Shown: one piece after another, positions 13,501 through 27,280 of the stretch | Position numbering within the stretch: position 1 is the first letter of the stretch | How the letters are laid out: every line of letters begins with the position of its first letter | NCBI GenBank assembly: GCA_900708905.1 | Contig: CAADRB010000007.1 | Coordinates: 418,146 to 482,145 of the forward strand | Direction of reading: 5' to 3' | Origin: Hymenolepis diminuta | Taxonomy: Eukaryota; Platyhelminthes; Cestoda; Cyclophyllidea; Hymenolepididae | DNA length: 64,000 nucleotides | Program-made: the position numbers and the translations under genes | The notes under the pieces: model-generated | What the model was told of the DNA's origin: nothing | The model's input: the letters and a program-made list of their open reading frames with translations, nothing else | Databases searched by the model: none

Positions 13501-14790
13501 CTGTCATATATAACATTAGTTAACTTGCTTTGTCTTCCATTTTGAGAGTAGTCGTTAATAAAGTCAGTATTAAATCTTGCAAATCGCTAGGTGGTTAATG
13601 AAGCAGTGTTTGAGTCAAGGTCCATCTAGCTCCTGTAAATGGGTGGAAAAAGGTTGCTTCACCTCCCAGTGGACTCTGATATAACTGTTCCTGTCTATAG
13701 CGGGAAAGTGTTGACTGTTGGAACTCGAATCGACTATTTTCATTCATTCTGTCCAGAATAACTAGCAATTTATGGATAGCAGAAATCGCCAATAAAACAT
13801 AAGCGGACCTGAGATCGACTCCGGGATTTTATTTTCAATCCTAATACTTCGTGGTGTAATATTATGTTCACCCACGGTAAAGCAAAACCGCAAATTTTGA
13901 TCACAAGGCAGCTTCTAAGTACAACAATTTTATTAGTATTGCCTATGTCGATGCAAAAATATTTTCAACTGTTTAAACCATGTGATAGTATTTGAACGTC
14001 CGAAATAGCAAAATTAATTCGGTTAGGAGTGGGACGGGACGTGGAAATGAAAGAACATTACGTGGCCTTTTACTTTATTTTAATTCTGGAAGCATTAAAT
14101 CTTCAACTTTCTCTTGAGGAGTATAATTCTCATCGTAATATACAATATCCCAAAGCTAAGTTTTCAGAATATGATCCCTGGATTTCTCCATGAGTTCGTG
14201 CTGGTGATACTCAGGGCTTATTTTCAGGTTGATTTAATTGACCGGTTGATCATGCAACTTTGATTCCTTTGTATCTTCATACAGTCATGAGGAGGCACAG
14301 AAATGGTAAAATAGTTTAATTAGAGATGGATCGATGGTAAGCTGGGAATGAACAAGGAGCTTCAAGAACATTATTTCGATTTTTCAGCTTGTAAATTTTA
14401 CTTAGTAGTTATAGTTGGTTTTATCATGTCATAATGTTCCAAAGTTCTAAATCGCTCACGTCCACGATGCTCTGATCTTATTAATCAATAAGAAAGTGGT
14501 TCTGCAATCTCAAATCGTTTGTATCTCCTGATAAAGCTCACTAAAGGTCAATCAAGACTAACACTAATAATTAACATTAATAATAATATTTTTACGATTT
14601 TGAATTGATTCATTTTCCCTCTTTAGCCCACGCTACTAGCGACGTTCTGAGAGCGGAAACTTGTTACAAATCGCTTCTTCGGAAGGTAAATTTAGAGATA
14701 CTTGCTCAGCATCAGAAATCCGAACTGAAGGCCCTACATGAAGAGTTGGAACAAATGCGCAGGAATATCTCATCTTCAATTCAGGACTAA
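1571..14790 (+). CDS. CFAP43: CFAP43-type ciliary/flagellar protein, 5' partial
   Basis: Exons in phase: 1571-1674, 1749-1889, 1964-2229, 2617-2769, 5630-5760, 6692-6974, 7013-7138, 7182-7439, 9113-9194, 9271-9362, 9408-9926, 10450-10683, 10763-10932, 11301-11595, 12549-12853, 12895-12985, 13041-13121, 13166-13322, 14627-14790 (stop TAA 14788-14790). These give about 1216 residues; the first exon starts with the third base of a codon, so earlier exons lie outside. The N-terminal part has WD40/beta-propeller character (GYIIAASQFGKVYILNL); from 6692 on it is almost all Glu/Lys-rich coiled coil. Family-like blocks are CWETQEVKGRS, LLYNQMELYT and DDMMGGVLEV. CFAP43 and CFAP44 sit in the tether/tether-head complex that anchors the I1/f inner dynein arm of the axoneme; loss in mammals disturbs sperm flagella. 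Vertebrate CFAP43 is about 1,650 aa, so the missing part would be the first propeller. CFAP44 is the alternative, as I cannot run an alignment. Confidence 0.72.
3340..3915 (+). mobile_element. Possible gag-like retroelement relic in CFAP43 intron
   Basis: The open stretch 3715-3912 contains DEVREYLMQFEIYC followed by a Lys/Arg/Leu helix. This resembles the start of the gag core of LTR retrotransposons (a Trp/Tyr-rich LxxFE pattern). Upstream, 3357-3590 is open in another frame. No zinc knuckle, protease or LTR pair was recognised nearby. It lies inside the 2.86 kb intron 2770-5629, which otherwise shows nothing I can name. The assignment is weak and rests on pattern only. Confidence 0.3.
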
Positions 14791-17010
14791 TTTAACTCTC
14801 TCAATCCTATAGCGGACCATACATTTAATGTTATGTATTTGTGCATTGATATCAATAAGGGAGTTATACTTACCATTCTACTGCTTTAAGTGACGCAAAT
14901 GAATGTTATTTACTTAATTACCGTAATGAGGAGAGAGATTTTAATTGGTTAAATAAAAAAGAAAGCATAAATAATTAATTAAATTTCTGTTATAACCTTA
15001 TTAGCTTCTCAAAATAGTTACAAATTCCAGAACTCAATAATAATGTGTAATTGCTCAAATGGCAGATTTTTCTCCAAAATTCTGATAATAGGGAAATTGT
15101 TGCCTTCCCTAAAATTTTGTGCAACCACTTTTGACACTGATCTATTTATCGGAGTAACAGACAATTTGGAGTCTTGATCATTGTGGATGATTCATGAATT
15201 CTGAAGGAGGCAAGAGTACATCAACCTTCTTTATCCTCATTTAGGTAGCATATCTGATTTGTCTGGCGATAAAGAGAATGGGATTTCGAGACTGTTGTTT
15301 GGGCACAGTGGGCTTGGATACAAGTCGAGCTGGAGCTATTTTAGGCATGGAAGAATCCATAGAGTCCGTGAGATTCGTTACTTTTACATAATCTCTAACT
15401 GATGGGTGTAACTTCATGTTATCATTGGCCGCCTGAACCCTAAATGCAATAGGAAGCACCATAGAAGAGACAGATACAACCGAGATTGAGTAGAAATTTT
15501 AAAAGAATTTGAAGAAACAGTTATTTAAGATGTGTTCAAATATCAAGGGACATTTTTACTTTCATTTTTACAGAAAATTTATTTCAGCTGACAAGCTCCC
15601 GAACATTTTTTTGAAGCATCGAGTAATGCATTGTCTATTGAGAAACCGAAGACTTTTTGCCTTCGAAATTGCAGAAATCGCCAAATATGGTCAATATTTT
15701 GTTATATCTATTATAAACTAATTAGCCTCCCAAAATTGCCACATAACTCAGAACTCCACAATAGCAAGTATTTGCATTAATGGTGGGCTATACTTCAAAA
15801 CTCTTCTGCAATTTAGCACATTTTAACAAATAATTAAATGTTAATCATCACTAAATTGTTAATCTAAGTTTTTTTGGCCAAAGATTATTTGCTTTTATTC
15901 AACAGTTTCTGTCTTGATTATTAGGAGCGGATACATTAGATAATCAAACTGCCGATGACGCTGAATTCAAACTGGGAAAGCTGAAATATTATGTCACTGA
16001 GGCATTTGATTAACGGTCAGATGACAGCATTAGAAGTTATTATTCGAGTAGAATTATTATTTCTACTGTTGATGTTTAGAAATATTTAAGTTAACAAGAC
16101 TCGAAAATTGACCTTCGAAATACCCATCTTTATCAGTATTGGTGATAAAGGACCACTTGCTATTAGGAACAAAGGATGTAGAGTGGATGCGACGGTTTGA
16201 AGATCCATTGCAAAATTAACTTTATTCTGTTAATTATAACCTTTGGGAAATTGACCTCAACTATTCGATCACCTTAAATACAAGTCTGTTTTAGTATGTT
16301 TATATTTTTCTACTCATTCTTTTCATAATACGTTTGTGAAATCTGAAACCCTGAAGAGAAAATGAAATTGGTGAGGGATGAGAGGTGGAAACCGTCTTCT
16401 TAGTTAATGTTTTAGTGATTTTTTAAAGAAAATGGAGGAAGAAAAATATATATTATTAAATCCTAATTCTAAAAACTCCCGTGTTTATTTAATTTATTAT
16501 AAATGATTTCATAAATGAGCAATTGTCTAATAACCGTCATCCTAGCGTTAGCACTCATATCACTGATAAAGTCAGACCATGTAACAGTAAGTTGGAAGAA
16601 CATTTATTTCCAAAATTTTTTTAATCATTACAATATATAAACGACAGGCTAGGTACAAATAATACGCTTTGATGTACAAAATCGGACATTTCAATGTCCT
16701 GCCAATATCCAAACAGCCAAGACTTGGATAACTGAGATCTTAAAACCAACGAAGGTGGCCACGGGTTTGCAATCAGAGAGAAAGGGAATTTGTTCTTGTA
16801 AATCCAGCATTTTTATTTAAATCACGACCAATTACACACCCGCGATGTTTACACAGTTTCGGGTGATCATAGGCTGCGTGATCGCATAACAGTCCACCAC
16901 AGCTAACTGTCACCACTTAGTGCCTAGACGCAGCGGCTGCGATTTCGATTAGGTTGCTCCAATTTGCAATTCAGAAATCCGATTCCACAGACGCATCTGC
17001 TAGCTAAACA
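14791..17010. other. Intergenic region CFAP43 to MATE
   Basis: A candidate poly(A) signal AATAAA lies at 14952-14957, about 160 nt after the CFAP43 stop, and fits as its 3' end. The rest is AT-rich without convincing coding sequence on either strand. The last ~180 bp before 17010 are less AT-rich and probably hold the MATE promoter and 5'UTR. A possible UTR splice acceptor TTCCACAG lies about 20 nt before the MATE start codon. Confidence 0.5.
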
Positions 17011-20000
17011 ATGGATAACTTGGAATCTTCTCAATCAAGTAGAAAATTTTGCTGCAATTTTCCTGCCTCCAGCCTATTTTTACAGGAAATGAAAAAGCTC
17101 TGCAAGTATGCCGTACCAATTGTAAGTCAAAATTTTACCTTTTATTACTTTGATTAGCCAATAAATGAAATTATCTGTTTATGTGTAGATCTGTGAGATG
17201 AAATTGTACAGTAGATTATATATTGATGTATTCGAGTATTGTTGAAAGATGTCATTGATTATTCTTTATAACCTTTCTTAGGTTTTTAATTTCATTTTTT
17301 TGAGATGAAAACATTCGCCTTATACGCGATAAAATATAACGTCCTTCTGATTCAAGGTTAGAGCTTAACTATTCCTTTGGATTTAAATACTACTAATTAC
17401 TTTTCCGATATCTATCTTAGAAGGGATACTTTTCATCTTGAGAAGAAGTGAAATATTTTGAAAATTATTTAGATTGAGACTCTCTTTCTGGTTATTGGTT
17501 GTGCCTGCGGCTGGCTATTTTAATTAAAAGAACTCAGGTTTGGCAGACATTTATGAAACCACTTTATCGACGAACTGATCTCTTCATGCTGCAAATTGGA
17601 CTCTGATTAATGTCCTCTCAACTCTTTAAGATGAAACCGATTTATAGCAGTTTTACCCTTTGTTAAGCCACTCCTTTAAATTCAAGCAACGGTGAAGGGT
17701 GGATATGAACGTGGATCTAGATAAGCATTGACGTACGGTATTTTGATACCGGTCATATTTAAGTAATATATCACTTCCCCCCCTCTCTCTCTCTACTTCA
17801 TTCGAGAAATAATATATATTTCAATGTTATTAAATTTCGTGAAATCAGAAAATCAGACTAATATTTAATTAACAGAAAGAATATGGAACACTGAATGATT
17901 GTGGTTATTAGAATAAATTTTTACAATTCAGAAAATTCACATTTTAAGATTAAATTTACTTTCAATCCTGAAATTACAATAAATACAACCGTTACTCATA
18001 ATAGAAAGTAGTTTCAGTTAGTGTTTAGCTGAAGACCTACAATGCTGACATGGACATTAGGTATTTGTGAATTTAGGATGAGATGAAGGGTTTCATTATT
18101 ATGATAATTATAACGTGGTAATCATTTAGTCGGACAATACCATATTAAGCCCTAAGGTTCTCACCTTTGAAGAGGGAATATGGGAATTCAGTAATATTTA
18201 AATGTACATTGCTCAGCTCAGATAGGAAAATAAGGGCTATCACTTTTTTCTATCTTTGGCGTTTTCAAATTTGTCCTACATTTATCAAAATTGAATGTAC
18301 ATCTCCACAAAAGTCCCTCGAAAATGGACTAGTATTTTGGTTAATGTTAGAATTGTGAATGACATTCTGCTATATCCTGGTTCAACCACCCTTGTCTTTA
18401 ATGAAGTATTTTAGCTATCAGTAATTAGACACTCATGGTTGTTGTAGGTCATTAAGTTTACATAACACTGATTTCATGGCGTATTTTTAATTGCTAACAT
18501 TGCACGGATTCGTTTTCAATAGGCTCGCTGGTGAGTGGGATGGAGAATCTGAGAATTTACGAATTTTGTCCCTTCGATTTTGATATTACTATGAATCTAT
18601 ATATTGCCTCATTGACTATTTTGTCATAGGTCATTACTAGAACTCATGGCCGGTTTTTACTTTGTCTGCAATCTCCTCGCCATCTTGTCAGAAGGAACCA
18701 AAACTAAGCCAGTCTTTTCTTCATTGTGTAAGCAATAAACGAGATTATGCTAAGGTCTCATGGGTGTTTATGTTAGATCCTAAGACAGGTTGAAGTAACC
18801 ATGCTTCACGGAAAAGCTTCATGTTATTCACTCATGTTTACATAGTTAGTTAAAATCGATACTTGACAACACACATTTCACATTTAACCATCTTGAGAAT
18901 TTAAGCTGTCATTCCAGAACCATCCAATGTATTTCGAATATGGGCAATTTATTTATTTTCGACCTGAAAAAATGTGTGGTTCGCATATTATCACAATTCG
19001 ATGTAGATAAAGGGCAGTTTTTCGTAGGTCAAATTGTCTAGATTCTAATTTTAACAAGAGTTTTGATTTATTTTTTTAAGAATTTGTTGATTTTAATAAT
19101 TTACGATTATGCAATTGCTCATTTCTGAATCCCATTTGTTATTTTTCCTTATTTTTGTACATTTACAGCACTTTATTAAATATGTAAACTAGAAATATTA
19201 TAGTGCACATTAGAGAATTTTCTCTTGTCTTGTCAACTTAGGGATCCTCATGAGTATCGTTTATCATTAATCGGTATTATTGGTACTCTTGTCCAGATGA
19301 CTCAAAACTGCTGTCGTTCACACTATCTGGAAATTTTTGAAACCCAATCAGAAATGTCTTTTTAACAATCGAGACTTCTTTACATCTCTCCAATCACAAA
19401 ATCCTTAATTAGTCATCGGCATGACGAATAATGCCAACCATTGTGAGTGTCGCCTATGGTTAGACATAAAGATGAGCATATATTTTGAATAAGTCCCTGA
19501 GGAATACGTCTTTACGTATTGTCACAGGCAATCATCCATCAATCTTACCATTTTGCGAGGGTTCTGCGATAGGTTGACCCTCAACCATCAATGACATGAA
19601 GATATTTTCCTGCAAATAGCTTTTGTTAAATTAATAAATTGTCTTCAAGGAAAAGAATTTCACCCTTCTATATTCGATTTCTATTGGGTTCTACTCTGTT
19701 TCAGCTATTATTCAGTATAGGTAAAGCTCTTAAAAATTTAGTATACCTTTTATATAATTTATACTCACTGAATTTAGACCTTGACGGGTATGTTGGTGGC
19801 AACAATGTCGATAGCCTGTGTGGTGTTCGTGGGTCGGCTTGGAGAGAGAGAACTCGCAGCCGTCGGTCTGGCCTTGTCCATCTTCAATGTCACCGGCTTC
19901 TCTGTTATGCATGGTCTTCTCTCCACTTGCATCACTGTCTTCTCACAGGTGAAGGGCTCTTCTATTATCTTAGTCTTTGCACATCCTGGAGATTTAGAAT

Positions 20001-23000
20001 CGCATAACCTATCTTGAGTAACCAGTAAAGCATGAGCTTAATAATTCCATGTGACGAGAACGAGTGTAAAATATAGTGTTTTATTGAAACAGTCAGTGCT
20101 ATTAACGTTTTGATCACTACTTATACATAATTTTCAACAAATCTCTGACACACATAAACTCTTTTTAATTTTAATGATTATTTTGCAGGAGTAACATAAG
20201 TTATGAATTTTTGACAAAAATTATCGTAGAAGAATGTCACCTTAAAACCTTCAGTTGATATAAATCTCTTTGAAAATTTTGACAACTTACGAAGGGTAGT
20301 CACTCCAATAAACTGACGGGTTTGAAACCATGTCATTTATTATGTTGCACATCGTATAATTTAATTTGTCGCCCGAACCGTCAATATAAAATTATTGGTC
20401 GGAAATAATAAAGCAAGGCTTTACTATTCAATTAGAAATTTAACAGACCATTCATAATTTTGGATTTCAGCAATTACATAACCTAGGCGGGCTGATTTTA
20501 TCTTGATCTTCGTCTCTGTATTTGAAGATCAGAAATACTCATTAGAGTACCGATAGTGTCTTATAGACGATAAAAATATTTAAGTTTTTAGGTTGAAAAT
20601 GAAAAGTATTGATTGTACCGTCTTTCTTAGTCATTATTTTGATCTTGCAAATGCATACACTTAATTGATGTTCTGATATAGTCAGGGGTCACCGAAATGG
20701 TGACCACAAGCCAAGTATTTTGGCATCAGACACTGCTAATATATATCCAGGTTATAAACTATTCAAAGGCTGAACCATTAGGCTGATTTTCAATGAAACC
20801 ATAATGTAAACAACTTCTTCTTCGTCTGTGCCCCCTGAAACTAATGCATATCAAGCCCGGTTCAACGAAGAAATAGAGAGAGAGTGTGAGAGAGAGAATG
20901 AAATAGTTTAGACTCCTGAATGTACTCTTCATGACGTCATAACTACCCATCTAATAAACCGATATTTTCTTTTTTCTAAATAGACGTCATGTATTTAGAT
21001 TAATTCACAAGAATGCATAACTTAACGTCTTTTAATTGTATCTTTTTGTAGACCTACGGTAGCGGTAATAAATTTCGAATGGGAATTGAACTTCAGAAAG
21101 GTAAGGTATCTTATACGACTAGAGTTGACATTTTTGAGTATGTTATAAATAAAAAAAAAAGATTTTTTGTTTTCTTCTTTTTCAAAGCACTGTACATTAC
21201 GTCAATATGCTGCGTCTGCTGTTGGGGTGTCTTTCTGAGTATTGAACCGCTTCTCCTTGCAATTAAAATTAATCCGCTGATTGCAAAGTACGTTTGAGAT
21301 TACCCAGTAATTTATATTGCATAGAAAGCCATCTTTCAGAATACATTTATAAATACATTTTAAATCGAAAACACAATGTAACTGGCTAGGTCACTGTCTG
21401 ATTAAGCCTTATAATGGGCAAATTTTCCCATTGATGGAAGAGGGAACTGACACCACGATGCTTATTATTATAAATTGAAGTAGATTCTAAACAATTACTG
21501 TAGGCAAAGAAAAAGCGAAGAATTCCGTGAATTATTAGTTACGCAGATGACTCGTTCCTTCCGAATGAGTCAGTCGAAAGCTTATCAATTTTTTCTGTTA
21601 TTTAGAATATGAGTATTGAGTGTTACTCTGTTATACTTCATCATGGTCTCTTTTCAGTTTACTAATTGTAAAGCTGACTCTTTTATGCCTTCATTCAGAG
21701 TCTCCGCTCCTGTCCTATCTTGTGACGATAAAGATCATTGAAGCAAAGTGCTTAGCATGTCTTTTCTATCTTACGCTAGCAACTCCCGAAGCTATCCTCT
21801 TTACTTGCATCTTACTACGAAATTGGCGTGAATGGTGGCTAAATTAATTTTCACAGTGAATCTCCAACATTTAGTCTTAATTAAGTCTGATAAATTGAAA
21901 GAACACATGTTTACAGAAATAACTTTGGATGATAAGTGGTATGAGTTGTGCAGAATACAAAGTGAGTTTGTTCTTGGGGACAATTTTGAAGTTCGAGTTA
22001 TTCTAATGTTTATTTTTTTTATATTTTAATGAAAATATAATGTCATATCCCTAAATATAGTCTTTTTAATTGAATGGTTAAAAAAGAGATTAATTTACAC
22101 TTAATTATTTTGTATTGTAGAATGGCAGCCGAGTATTTAGTCTACATGATACCCGCGATATTTGTAAGTTGTTTACCTTTAATCTCCTATAAGACCAGCC
22201 GAATTTCGATTGGAGGGTTAGGATTAGTTAGGGCTGCGATTTATTACGAGTGATAGGGAATACAGTGAGAAAGGGGAATGGTTAGCGTTTTGTTTCGACG
22301 ACAAGGGTACACGGAGGGTAGCAATAGAGGCCGCGTAGGAAGAGAGCAGTTGTCTACACACCGACACGTCGTATTCTCGCCTGTTTAAGCATCCAGGCTT
22401 TTCTGTTCTTCTTTTCCGATAAGCGTCCAGTTGGTTGGCTCTTACGCGTTAGCTTTACATTGGTTCCCTCCATGGGGTGACTTGTGATTGGTGGTATCCA
22501 AAGGAAAAAAAGAAATGATTGGTTAATTTGTATTTGGTTTAAGTTTCGACGCCATTGATGGCGGCGCCCTATACTTTGTGTTATATATCCTCACCATTTG
22601 CTTGAATGAACAATCGCTATCCTATTAGATGTTTGTGCGCTAAAATTTATGAAATAAAGAGAGGGAGTAGACATGTATTTGAATAATGCTTTTCACTTCA
22701 AAAGTCCATATTATGTAAGGGACAAATGCTCATTGTTATAGGATTCCTTATTAGATTACAAATATCTGGAATGTCAGTCTACTTTTCAGAAGGCTGAAAA
22801 GATAAATGGCAATTTTATTATCCATGCAGATAATATAGTTATTGATAATTTACATATTTATTAGCCGATGCAAAGCGTTTCGAGGCTTGGATTCATCAAT
22901 ACCTTTTCTTACATTGGGATAAAGATAGAACTGGATATTGACTTCTTTCCTCATTATTCCTTACTCTTATTCTTGCCTGAATAGTTCGCATCAGTGGTTA

Positions 23001-26000
23001 GCGTTCTGGAGAAGTACATTCAATCTCAGAATAAAATGCTACCACCTGTAATAATCTGGGCTATTGTGAACACTGTCAACGCATCGCTGCACTACGTTCT
23101 TCTTTTCCCGCTAAAAACTGGAATCAAGTAAATTTTATGAGCATTTTGGATATTATACTTGCTACTATTACCCAATCTTTTGCTCATTATATCAATATAG
23201 CATCAACTGGGTGAAGAAAGGTATATTTGATAGGCATATTTTTTATTTGTTTAAAAACTCCTCTTGCAATATCAATAATAAAGAGAAAAACACATTCGAA
23301 GGCGCTTGTGTGGTCAAATGAACACAATAGCCATCCTACTTTTCGACGAAGTATTCTTTTAATGAGTTTCTCCTCTTCATTCGATTTTATTGAGGTGACA
23401 TGAACAATCATTCAGTTTCATCTTCTGATTACTTAAACTGTAACATCGCGAACATGAACTCGTTCAAAAATCCAGCAGCAAAATCTTGAAAGTTACACCA
23501 TGAAACATTAAAAATGATGTAGTAAAACTACATCCAATATGCAAATTAAGTAGGATTCTTTAGATGACCTAACATAGTTCTCTACTTTTGCTCACTCTCT
23601 ATCCTCCACTTTATCGGGTTACTTTGCTTCCCCACGTGCTTAGATACTTTCTTATGATTAAAAATGTTAGTATGGCTGCTTTGCCTCTCATCAGTACTTG
23701 ACCAGTTAATAAACGTGTTAGACTATGTCTCTTCCATGTGTGATAAAATGATCATTGAGTTTACTTATACTCCCTGGACTCTAGATAATTTTAGGGTTTG
23801 AGTAGCGTTTGAGGGATCACGGGCATTGTTGTAAGTGGAAAGTTTAAAATTCATCCTAAAAGAGATGTTTTCTAGAGGAATCACGAATGAAATTAGTCAT
23901 CAAATATTCAGGTATATTTAATTTGTAGATTTGAAGTTTATCTATTAGTTCAGAACACTCTTGCTGTAGGAGGCTTTATTTATTTGGCTACTGAATTCAA
24001 TGCTTGTAATTGGTCTAGGGTCGAATCCAGATGGTTATTTTGAACGATTTTACCTAGAAACGATGAATTTCTCCTTACGGTATATTTTTAAATAGAAAAT
24101 TATATAGTTTTTGAAGAACTTTTGTCGATAATATTCAGAGATTTTATTTGACTTTTATAGGGGCTCTGCTATTGCCCAGTCGGCCAGCTATCTCTGTGCA
24201 TCAATTCTGATGCTTTCTTATCTCTACTTCTCTAAACTTTACAAGAACACTTGGAACGGTAAGCACCGCACCCGATTTAAATTGTAATCAGATATATCTC
24301 CCTTTATTTTCATTTAGTCAAACTGATTAAAAGAAATTGATTTGACAATTTTTTGTCAAAATACGATCTCGACAGGTGGATGAATATCTTTTAATATGAC
24401 ATTTGATAAAGGTTTAATGAAGGCAGTTAGACGGCTTTGTGGTGGATTTCTGTTTTCCTGAATAAACATTGGTGCTCATTTATATACTCTGAAAGGCCTG
24501 TAAGTTCAATTTCGCGGAGATTTATAAGTAGGGTAGTAGTATTACTTCATTCTTTAGAATTATAGGGCTTTCTTAATGAATCAAACATAATATATATGCG
24601 TAAATCGAGTATTTTGACACAAAATCAGCCTAATATTGATGAAATTGAAGAAAATGCAGAAAAATGTTATTATTATTCATGACTCTACAAAAAATTCCTA
24701 AGTTTAAATCATGGGAAAGCATCTATAGGAAGGAAATATAACCAGAGAAGGTAAGTAATAAAATTGTATAATTTTGAGTCTTACTCCGTTTAGGTTGTCC
24801 ATATTCTCATAAGACGAAGAGTTAACCTTGTGATATCACAAAGTTCAGTCTTCACAGTCTGATTCCCAGGTTCATAGATGGGACTATGTCCACTAAATTC
24901 AAACCTTGTTGACCAATTAATTTAATTCTGTGATGGTTCATGCCACTCTGATTAGTGGTATCTTTTACTCCCTAGAGTAGATGGATAAGATAGCTAGGTT
25001 TTTGATTTTAATAATTGTCATTTTTTGACATTCTAGGCCAATCCGTTGATAATAATAATAATGCTATTTATGAAATAAAATTAAAAAAGTAAATTTAGAG
25101 TAACGAATTCTAATTATTTTGCTTATTTGTTCAATTTTAGGTTACAGCCATGCAATGTGGTATGAGTGGGGTAGCTGGTTGAAACTTGGAATTCCTGGTC
25201 TTGCCATGATCGCCCTGAAATGGTGGTATTTTGAAATCGGCCTTATTCTCGTTGGTAAATAACCTTTTCGATTGTGTTATGGGATTAATACTATATATTA
25301 TTCGAATTTTAAATAAAAATACGTTTAATTTTCTACGTTCATTAAGGTATTATCGGAGTAACGGAATTGGCAGCACAAACACTTCTCATTAATATCAATC
25401 AAACGCTCTATAATCTGGTTAGTAATCCGTATAATATACAACTGATTTAAACACGGAAATCACTAAATCGACACCTCTTTCAGTTATCTGTCGGGCTGGG
25501 AATTGCTTGCAGTATAATCGTGGGTCAGAGCCTAGGTGCAGGTGAAGCCGCTATCCCTCCAGTAACACTTTTCGCTGGATTGTTTCTAACTTGTAAGAAT
25601 GAGTCCTCTTATCATATTTCAAAATATTATCAATTACACCAATATCTTCTCTAGGCACTGGTATGTCTCTTGCTGCGGTCCTATTGCTAGCTCTTCGTTG
25701 GCACGTTCCAAAGATATTTACTGCAGATCCGTGAGTTTTGTTTCCCTATTAGAGTACTACTTATGAATTGACAGTAGAGAATATTACCCTTACCTGAATA
25801 TTCGTAGAAAAGTCATCGCCATTGCTGCTCAGTGCATGCCTCTGCTTTGTGTCTTTCTCATATTTGAGGGAGCTGTGGTAAGTAGAACTGGTCTGAACTT
25901 AAATATTTTGCGATGAATGCTAACAATTTGTTTAAATTTTAGGGTGTTATGGGAGGAGCAATGCGAGGAGCCGGTTTGCAGCCTGTGGGAGCTCTGACAA

Positions 26001-27280
26001 TTTTTGTCTGTCTCTATCTTCTCTCTGCTCCGCTGGGGTTCTCACTGCTTATAAAATCAAAACTTAAACTCATGGGTAAGTTACAAATGATAGCTAAGCA
26101 GAAGTTTTATTCGGACCGTGATGCCCGTGGCTTCTAGAAACTGTAAATTTTCTCTCAAAGTTGATTAGCAAATAGCTTCCATATTTCTGCTAATGAAAAT
26201 CATGGCATGCATTTTTAACCATTTTATAAAACCTTTTATTTCAATGCAATCTTAACCGTTTTGGTAATCTAATTCGAATAATAGGATGTGCTGTGAAGAC
26301 TTTCTCTCCTATTGGAATTAAATCGTCTTCATATGATTTCATTTCATCATGAATGGATGAAAATAAGGCCTCTTTCAATTGTTTTAAGATTTTCACTTAT
26401 TTACATTAAACCACGTAAGATGCTTGAGGTTATCAATAAACACGAATAGAGGACTGCTGTGTAAACGAATAACCACGTAACAAGTTTAATCTGATCAAGA
26501 CAATATGAAATTGGCATTATTATAGACAAGTGAAAATTAAATTTGTCGATAATTTGATAGGCCTCTGGATTGGCTTTGCGACTGGACTTTTCCTGATCTC
26601 AACTGTGTACTTAATCTTGCTTCTTCGAACCAATTGGCATAAACAAATCGAACAGGTAAATTTACAAGCTTACATTTCATTGATTCCTCGGTGCTTTGAT
26701 CAAATCATCATTTTTCTGATCGAATTGGACATTTCAAACATGTTTGAACATGTCATAATATATTGAATTATATCATCATTGACAGTTAGCTAATTTCATT
26801 GTTTTTTTACTTCTAAGGCAGCAAAGCGGACAAAGAAACAAATAGAGCAAACTGATAGTTTTAATAGTATTGAAATTTTGGCCATTTCAAGCGAGGAAGA
26901 AAGCAGCATTAAGAAGAATGATTCCGGTAATTTCCGTTTATGTATATACGTGATTCCCGTTGTACTGCTTTAATACTCTCTATATTTGGCCAACAGATTC
27001 AAATCTGATTCAAGAGACTTTGGAGACAGGGTCAGCAACCGAGAAGGAACAGTCAGTTGGATATATCATTGTCTCACGAGGTCTCTTCACTGCTGGAATG
27101 GTCCTAGTATTCGTGGCTGGTCTGATCCTCAAATTGTACATTCCTCTCTCAGACGTCTTCGGAATTGCATGTCTGCGGAAAAATGGAACCTTCCTTTGGG
27201 TTCCAAAAGCCAACGCTTCTGATTCTATCAGTCTGGGAATCTTCGCCGCTAATGAAAATTGCACCATCTTTACTCCATAA
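17011..27280 (+). CDS. MATE-family (SLC47-type) cation/proton antiporter
   Basis: Sixteen exons: 17011-17121, 19778-19948, 21052-21100, 21188-21287, 22121-22163, 22985-23127, 24161-24258, 25141-25254, 25347-25417, 25484-25592, 25655-25730, 25808-25877, 25943-26075, 26561-26655, 26818-26926, 26997-27280. The sum is 1776 nt, giving 591 aa; human MATE1 has 570. Start is the only in-frame ATG before the conserved cytosolic lead KLCKYAVPI, which runs straight into TM1 across intron 1. MATE carriers are plasma-membrane antiporters exporting organic cations in exchange for protons. The family-typical QTYGSGN after TM2, the GITEL-like VTELAAQ, and GGAMRGAGLQ are all present. TM13 (SRGLFTAGMVLVFVAGLIL) marks the animal type; bacterial MATEs have 12. 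Glu270 and the Glu of VTEL and IFEGAV are kept, but the position of human Glu273 is Lys265. Substrates cannot be inferred. AATAAA signals follow at 27379-27388. Confidence 0.93.
22170..22680. other. GC-richer, promoter-like insert in MATE intron 5
   Basis: Within intron 22164-22984 about 500 bp are visibly richer in G+C than the surroundings. They contain two ATTGG (inverted CCAAT) boxes in GTGATTGGTGG and ATGATTGGTTAA, a TATATAT stretch near 22583-22590, and AAATAAAG near 22651. This order is LTR-like or promoter-like. I looked for TG...CA ends with a short target duplication and did not find a convincing pair, so the nature is open. Confidence 0.3.
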
